DNA from: Macrococcus bovicus
GTDB taxonomy: Bacteria; Bacillota; Bacilli; Staphylococcales; Staphylococcaceae
NCBI RefSeq assembly: GCF_004359575.1
Contig: NZ_SCWF01000008.1
Span: 1 to 64,000, forward strand
Direction of reading: 5' to 3'
Length of the DNA stretch: 64,000 nt
The notes under the pieces were generated by a model. The model had not been told where the DNA came from and made no database searches. It worked only from the letters and a program-made list of their open reading frames with translations. How positions within the stretch are numbered: position 1 is the first letter of the stretch; each line of letters begins with the position of its first letter. The translations under genes and the position numbers were made by a program. Shown here one piece after another: positions 62,104 to 64,000 of the stretch.

Positions 62104-62457
62104 ATGAATAGGTTATCAGTCATTATCGGTGCTGTCATTTTGTCTGGCATTGTAGCAACAACGAATGCTGAAGCAAAAATGCAAGATTTGCAGATGGATG
62201 AATCGGTTTGGTCAATTACAGATAAATATGATAGAACGATTGAAAGTATAGAAAAGATTAATGCGGTAGATAACACCTTAATTACACCTGATCCGAAAGT
62301 TGAAGTTCTTGTAAATGGCAAGTATAAGGTAGTTAAGGGTGACACACTATCAGAAATAGCAGAGAAATGTGATGTATCAGTCAAGCAGATTCATCATTTG
62401 AACCATATTACCGGCGAACAGACATTGACTGAAGGCCGGACGCTTTTAGTCAATTAG
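62104..62457 (+). CDS. Secreted LysM-only protein
   Basis: A 117-residue exported protein. Signal peptide about 1-24 (ATTNAEA). Residues 30-70 are a weak LysM-like repeat (ESVWSITDKYDRTIESIEKIN); 73-116 is a good LysM (YKVVKGDTLSEIAEKCDVSVKQIHHLN). No catalytic domain. It would stay bound to peptidoglycan. A WalR-like box lies about 100 bases upstream. Confidence 0.8.
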   Translation: MNRLSVIIGAVILSGIVATTNAEAKMQDLQMDESVWSITDKYDRTIESIEKINAVDNTLITPDPKVEVLVNGKYKVVKGDTLSEIAEKCDVSVKQIHHLNHITGEQTLTEGRTLLVN

Positions 62458-62467
62458 CATTCAGCAG

Positions 62468-62500
62468 GAAATTAACGCCATTAGTTAATTTCTTTTTTTT
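62468..62500 (+). terminator. Terminator after the LysM-only gene
   Basis: GAAATTAAC and GTTAATTTC around a 7-base loop, then eight T. Confidence 0.85.
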
Positions 62501-62527
62501 AGGAAAAATAAGCCAAGCTTGATATTT

Positions 62528-62544
62528 TGTAATATCAGCGTAAT
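62528..62544 (+). promoter_or_regulatory. WalR-like box before the transglycosylase gene
   Basis: TGTAAT-ATCAG-CGTAAT, the same form as the box at 61991. Confidence 0.55.
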
Positions 62545-62642
62545 ATTACGCTTTTATCTTTTATATACCTGTAACCTATGAAATATTTTATTCTGATATA
62601 TTCTTATTAATGAAAAAGCTCATTCCTAGGAGGAACAAAGTG

Positions 62643-63410
62643 ATGAAAAAAGTATTAGCAGCATCGACTGTGGTAGCAGTAGCAGGTTCGTTCGCAGCAA
62701 CAGCAAATGCAGCAGAGTATACAGTTAAATCTGGAGATACACTCTGGGCGATTTCCCAGCAATATGGTACATCAGTTGCAAATATTAAGGCTGAAAACAA
62801 TTTAACTTCCAATCTGATCTTACCTAAACAAGTCTTAAAAATTAACGAAAAAACGGTTAAAGCTGCTCCTCACGACACAACACTCTATCATATCGTTGCA
62901 GGCGATACTTTAGGCAAAATTGCTGCTCAGTTCAATGTAACAGTAGCAGACCTTAAAGCTTGGAATAACTTATCCTCTGATTTGATTATCGCAGGTAAAA
63001 CTTTAAAAGTCAGTGCACAACAGGCACCGGTGAAAACCTACCAGGCGCCAGCACAACAGGCGCCGGTGAAAACTTATCAGGCACCCGCACAACAGGCACC
63101 GGTGAAAACATACCAGGCACCGGCACAACAGGCGCCTAAAGCAGCAACAACTCAAACTTCAGCTGCTTCATACGCGACAAATTCCAGCGTAGATGCTCAC
63201 TTGAAATTAATCATGCAGCGTGAATCAGGCGGTAACCCACGCGCGGTCAACCCTGCTGGTTACTATGGTTTATTCCAGTTCTCACCTTCCACTTGGGCAG
63301 CTGTCGGCGGTACAGGTAACCCTGCCGATGCTTCTGTTGAAGAACAATGGAAACGTGCTCGTATCCTTTATACACAATATGGTGCACAGCACTGGAGTAC
63401 AGCTTATTAA
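62643..63410 (+). CDS. Secreted LysM peptidoglycan transglycosylase
   Basis: A 255-residue wall enzyme. Signal peptide about 1-25 (ATANAAE); LysM domains at about 26-70 (YTVKSGDTLWAIS) and 82-125 (YHIVAGDTLGKIA); a 12-residue repeat linker (QQAPVKTYQAPA, three full copies plus a partial); and a lysozyme-like/Rpf-type domain (about 185-255) with the catalytic Glu in MQRESGGNPRAVN and YYGLFQFSPSTW. Resembles staphylococcal SceD/IsaA-type transglycosylases in function. ATG 62643 is chosen by AGGAGG 9 bases upstream; an ATG at 62610 is less likely. Confidence 0.9.
   Translation: MKKVLAASTVVAVAGSFAATANAAEYTVKSGDTLWAISQQYGTSVANIKAENNLTSNLILPKQVLKINEKTVKAAPHDTTLYHIVAGDTLGKIAAQFNVTVADLKAWNNLSSDLIIAGKTLKVSAQQAPVKTYQAPAQQAPVKTYQAPAQQAPVKTYQAPAQQAPKAATTQTSAASYATNSSVDAHLKLIMQRESGGNPRAVNPAGYYGLFQFSPSTWAAVGGTGNPADASVEEQWKRARILYTQYGAQHWSTAY
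63015..63140 (+). repeat. 36-base tandem repeat in the transglycosylase linker
   Basis: Three full units (63015-63050, 63051-63086, 63087-63122) and half a fourth, differing mostly at third codon positions. Confidence 0.9.
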
Positions 63411-63416
63411 TCTGCC

Positions 63417-63445
63417 AAGACTATCTGAGGATAGTCTTTTTTTAT
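63417..63445 (+). terminator. Terminator after the transglycosylase
   Basis: AAGACTATC-TGAG-GATAGTCTT with T run. Confidence 0.9.
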
Positions 63446-63497
63446 TTGCATTCAATCTCCGGGTTCTATATGCTTAAGATAACAAAATACCTATTTA

Positions 63498-63617
63498 CTG
63501 CTAGGGGTGCCTGATGGCTGAGATGACGATGTCAAACCCTTTACCTGATCTAGATAATGCTAGCGTAGGAAAGCGGTCGTATTTGAAGGCCTTTTTCTGC
63601 GGAAATAGGTCTTTTTT
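63498..63617 (+). promoter_or_regulatory. TPP riboswitch (THI element) and terminator
   Basis: Conserved parts occur in order: GGGGTGCC, GGCTGAGATGA, ACCCTTTACCTGATCT, AGATAATGCTAGCGTAGGAA (aptamer about 63498-63577). A terminator follows (63586-63617; AAGGCC...GGTCTT, T run). Thiamine pyrophosphate should stop transcription of tenA. Confidence 0.93.
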
Positions 63618-63639
63618 GTATGCTGAAGGAGGAATCATA

Positions 63640-64000
63640 ATGTTTACTGATGAATTGCAACGAGAAGCGGAACCCATTATTAATGCGATTTACCATGATG
63701 CTTTTATACAAGGCATTATCAAGGGAGATATCTCAAAGGATGCAATCCGCCATTATTTAAAGGCGGATCATCTCTATCTAAATGAGTTTGCCAAAATCTA
63801 CAGCCTGTTAATTGCCAAACTGGATGACCAGGCAGATATACGTTTTCTGCTTGAGCAGATTGACTTTGTTGTCAATGGTGAAGTGACTGCCCATTATACG
63901 ATGGCAGATTATGTAGGGGAGGACTATACATCGATTATTGCAGGCGGCGAATGGTATCCGGCGAGTGACCACTATATCAAGCATATATATTACAATGCCT
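63640..64000 (+). CDS. tenA: Thiaminase II / TenA (5' part; runs off the window)
   Basis: The first 120 codons are present, starting MFTDELQREAEPIINAIYHD and including IRHYLKADHLYLNEFAKIY and YVGEDYTS. TenA hydrolyses aminopyrimidine thiamine breakdown products for salvage. AAGGAGG lies 7 bases before the ATG. The TPP riboswitch supports the call; thiDME usually follow in Staphylococcus but are outside the window. Confidence 0.9.
   Translation, partial: MFTDELQREAEPIINAIYHDAFIQGIIKGDISKDAIRHYLKADHLYLNEFAKIYSLLIAKLDDQADIRFLLEQIDFVVNGEVTAHYTMADYVGEDYTSIIAGGEWYPASDHYIKHIYYNA

Noticed and set aside
63015..63140. CRISPR array
   Set aside because: The repeats are contiguous, in frame and protein-coding, with no spacers.

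Overview
This window is chromosomal DNA from a non-sporulating member of the Staphylococcaceae. Macrococcus or a close relative is the best guess. The gene order rpoE-pyrG-DUF2529-fbaA-murZ-rho-rpmE2-tdk-prfA-prmC-ywlC-ywlE-rpiB-ywlG-glyA-upp-mnaA-atp operon-murA-fabZ-ywpF-ssb-tenA matches the Staphylococcus/Bacillus backbone. A type II pantothenate kinase, a SarA-family regulator, a Sle1-like LysM-CHAP hydrolase and a LysM-transglycosylase point to Staphylococcaceae. A Spo0F-like receiver at the Bacillus spo0F position points to an early-branching member. Base composition looks low to moderate GC. The genus is an inference from gene content, not a measurement.

Layout. 1-12.8 kb is accessory: a hydrolase, a methyltransferase, two paralogous charged proteins of unknown function, a cupin regulator, glutathione peroxidase, aldose epimerase, a lipoprotein, a three-gene mini-operon of 59-64 residue proteins behind a sigma-B-like promoter, a LysM-CHAP hydrolase, a secreted nuclease, a YeiH-type exporter, and an EVE-domain protein with a P-loop-less AAA-like tail. 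13.1-14.2 kb is an IS30-family transposase killed by two nonsense codons. 14.4-18.8 kb holds a SarA-like regulator, an NhaC antiporter behind a cre site, a 52-residue zinc-ribbon protein, an LCP ligase, a DUF3169 protein and Dps with a PerR-like box. 18.9-22.4 kb is the deoC-pdp-deoB nucleoside catabolic operon. 23.5-26.6 kb is a methionine-to-cysteine operon (a YrrT-MccA fusion, mccB, luxS). 26.8-32.3 kb has GrpB, a two-component system, and a SAM-riboswitch operon encoding an M20 amidohydrolase and an ATP-grasp ligase. From 32.3 kb on it is mostly conserved housekeeping genes, ending in LysM wall genes with WalR-like boxes and a TPP-riboswitch-controlled tenA that runs off the end.

How it fits together. 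Three sulfur loci lie within 9 kb: LuxS with reverse transsulfuration, then a SAM-sensing amidase/ligase pair. Wall remodelling genes recur at three places and two carry WalR-like boxes. Nucleotide salvage (deoC, pdp, deoB, tdk, upp) and CTP synthesis (pyrG with a classic CTP-sensing attenuator) are both present. The most unusual non-coding signal is a dense cluster of DnaA boxes between prmC and ywlC. The best candidates for undescribed biology are the SAM-riboswitch amidase/ATP-grasp operon, the EVE/AAA-like protein, the sigma-B mini-operon and the YrrT-MccA fusion. No CRISPR array, prophage, rRNA or tRNA was seen.
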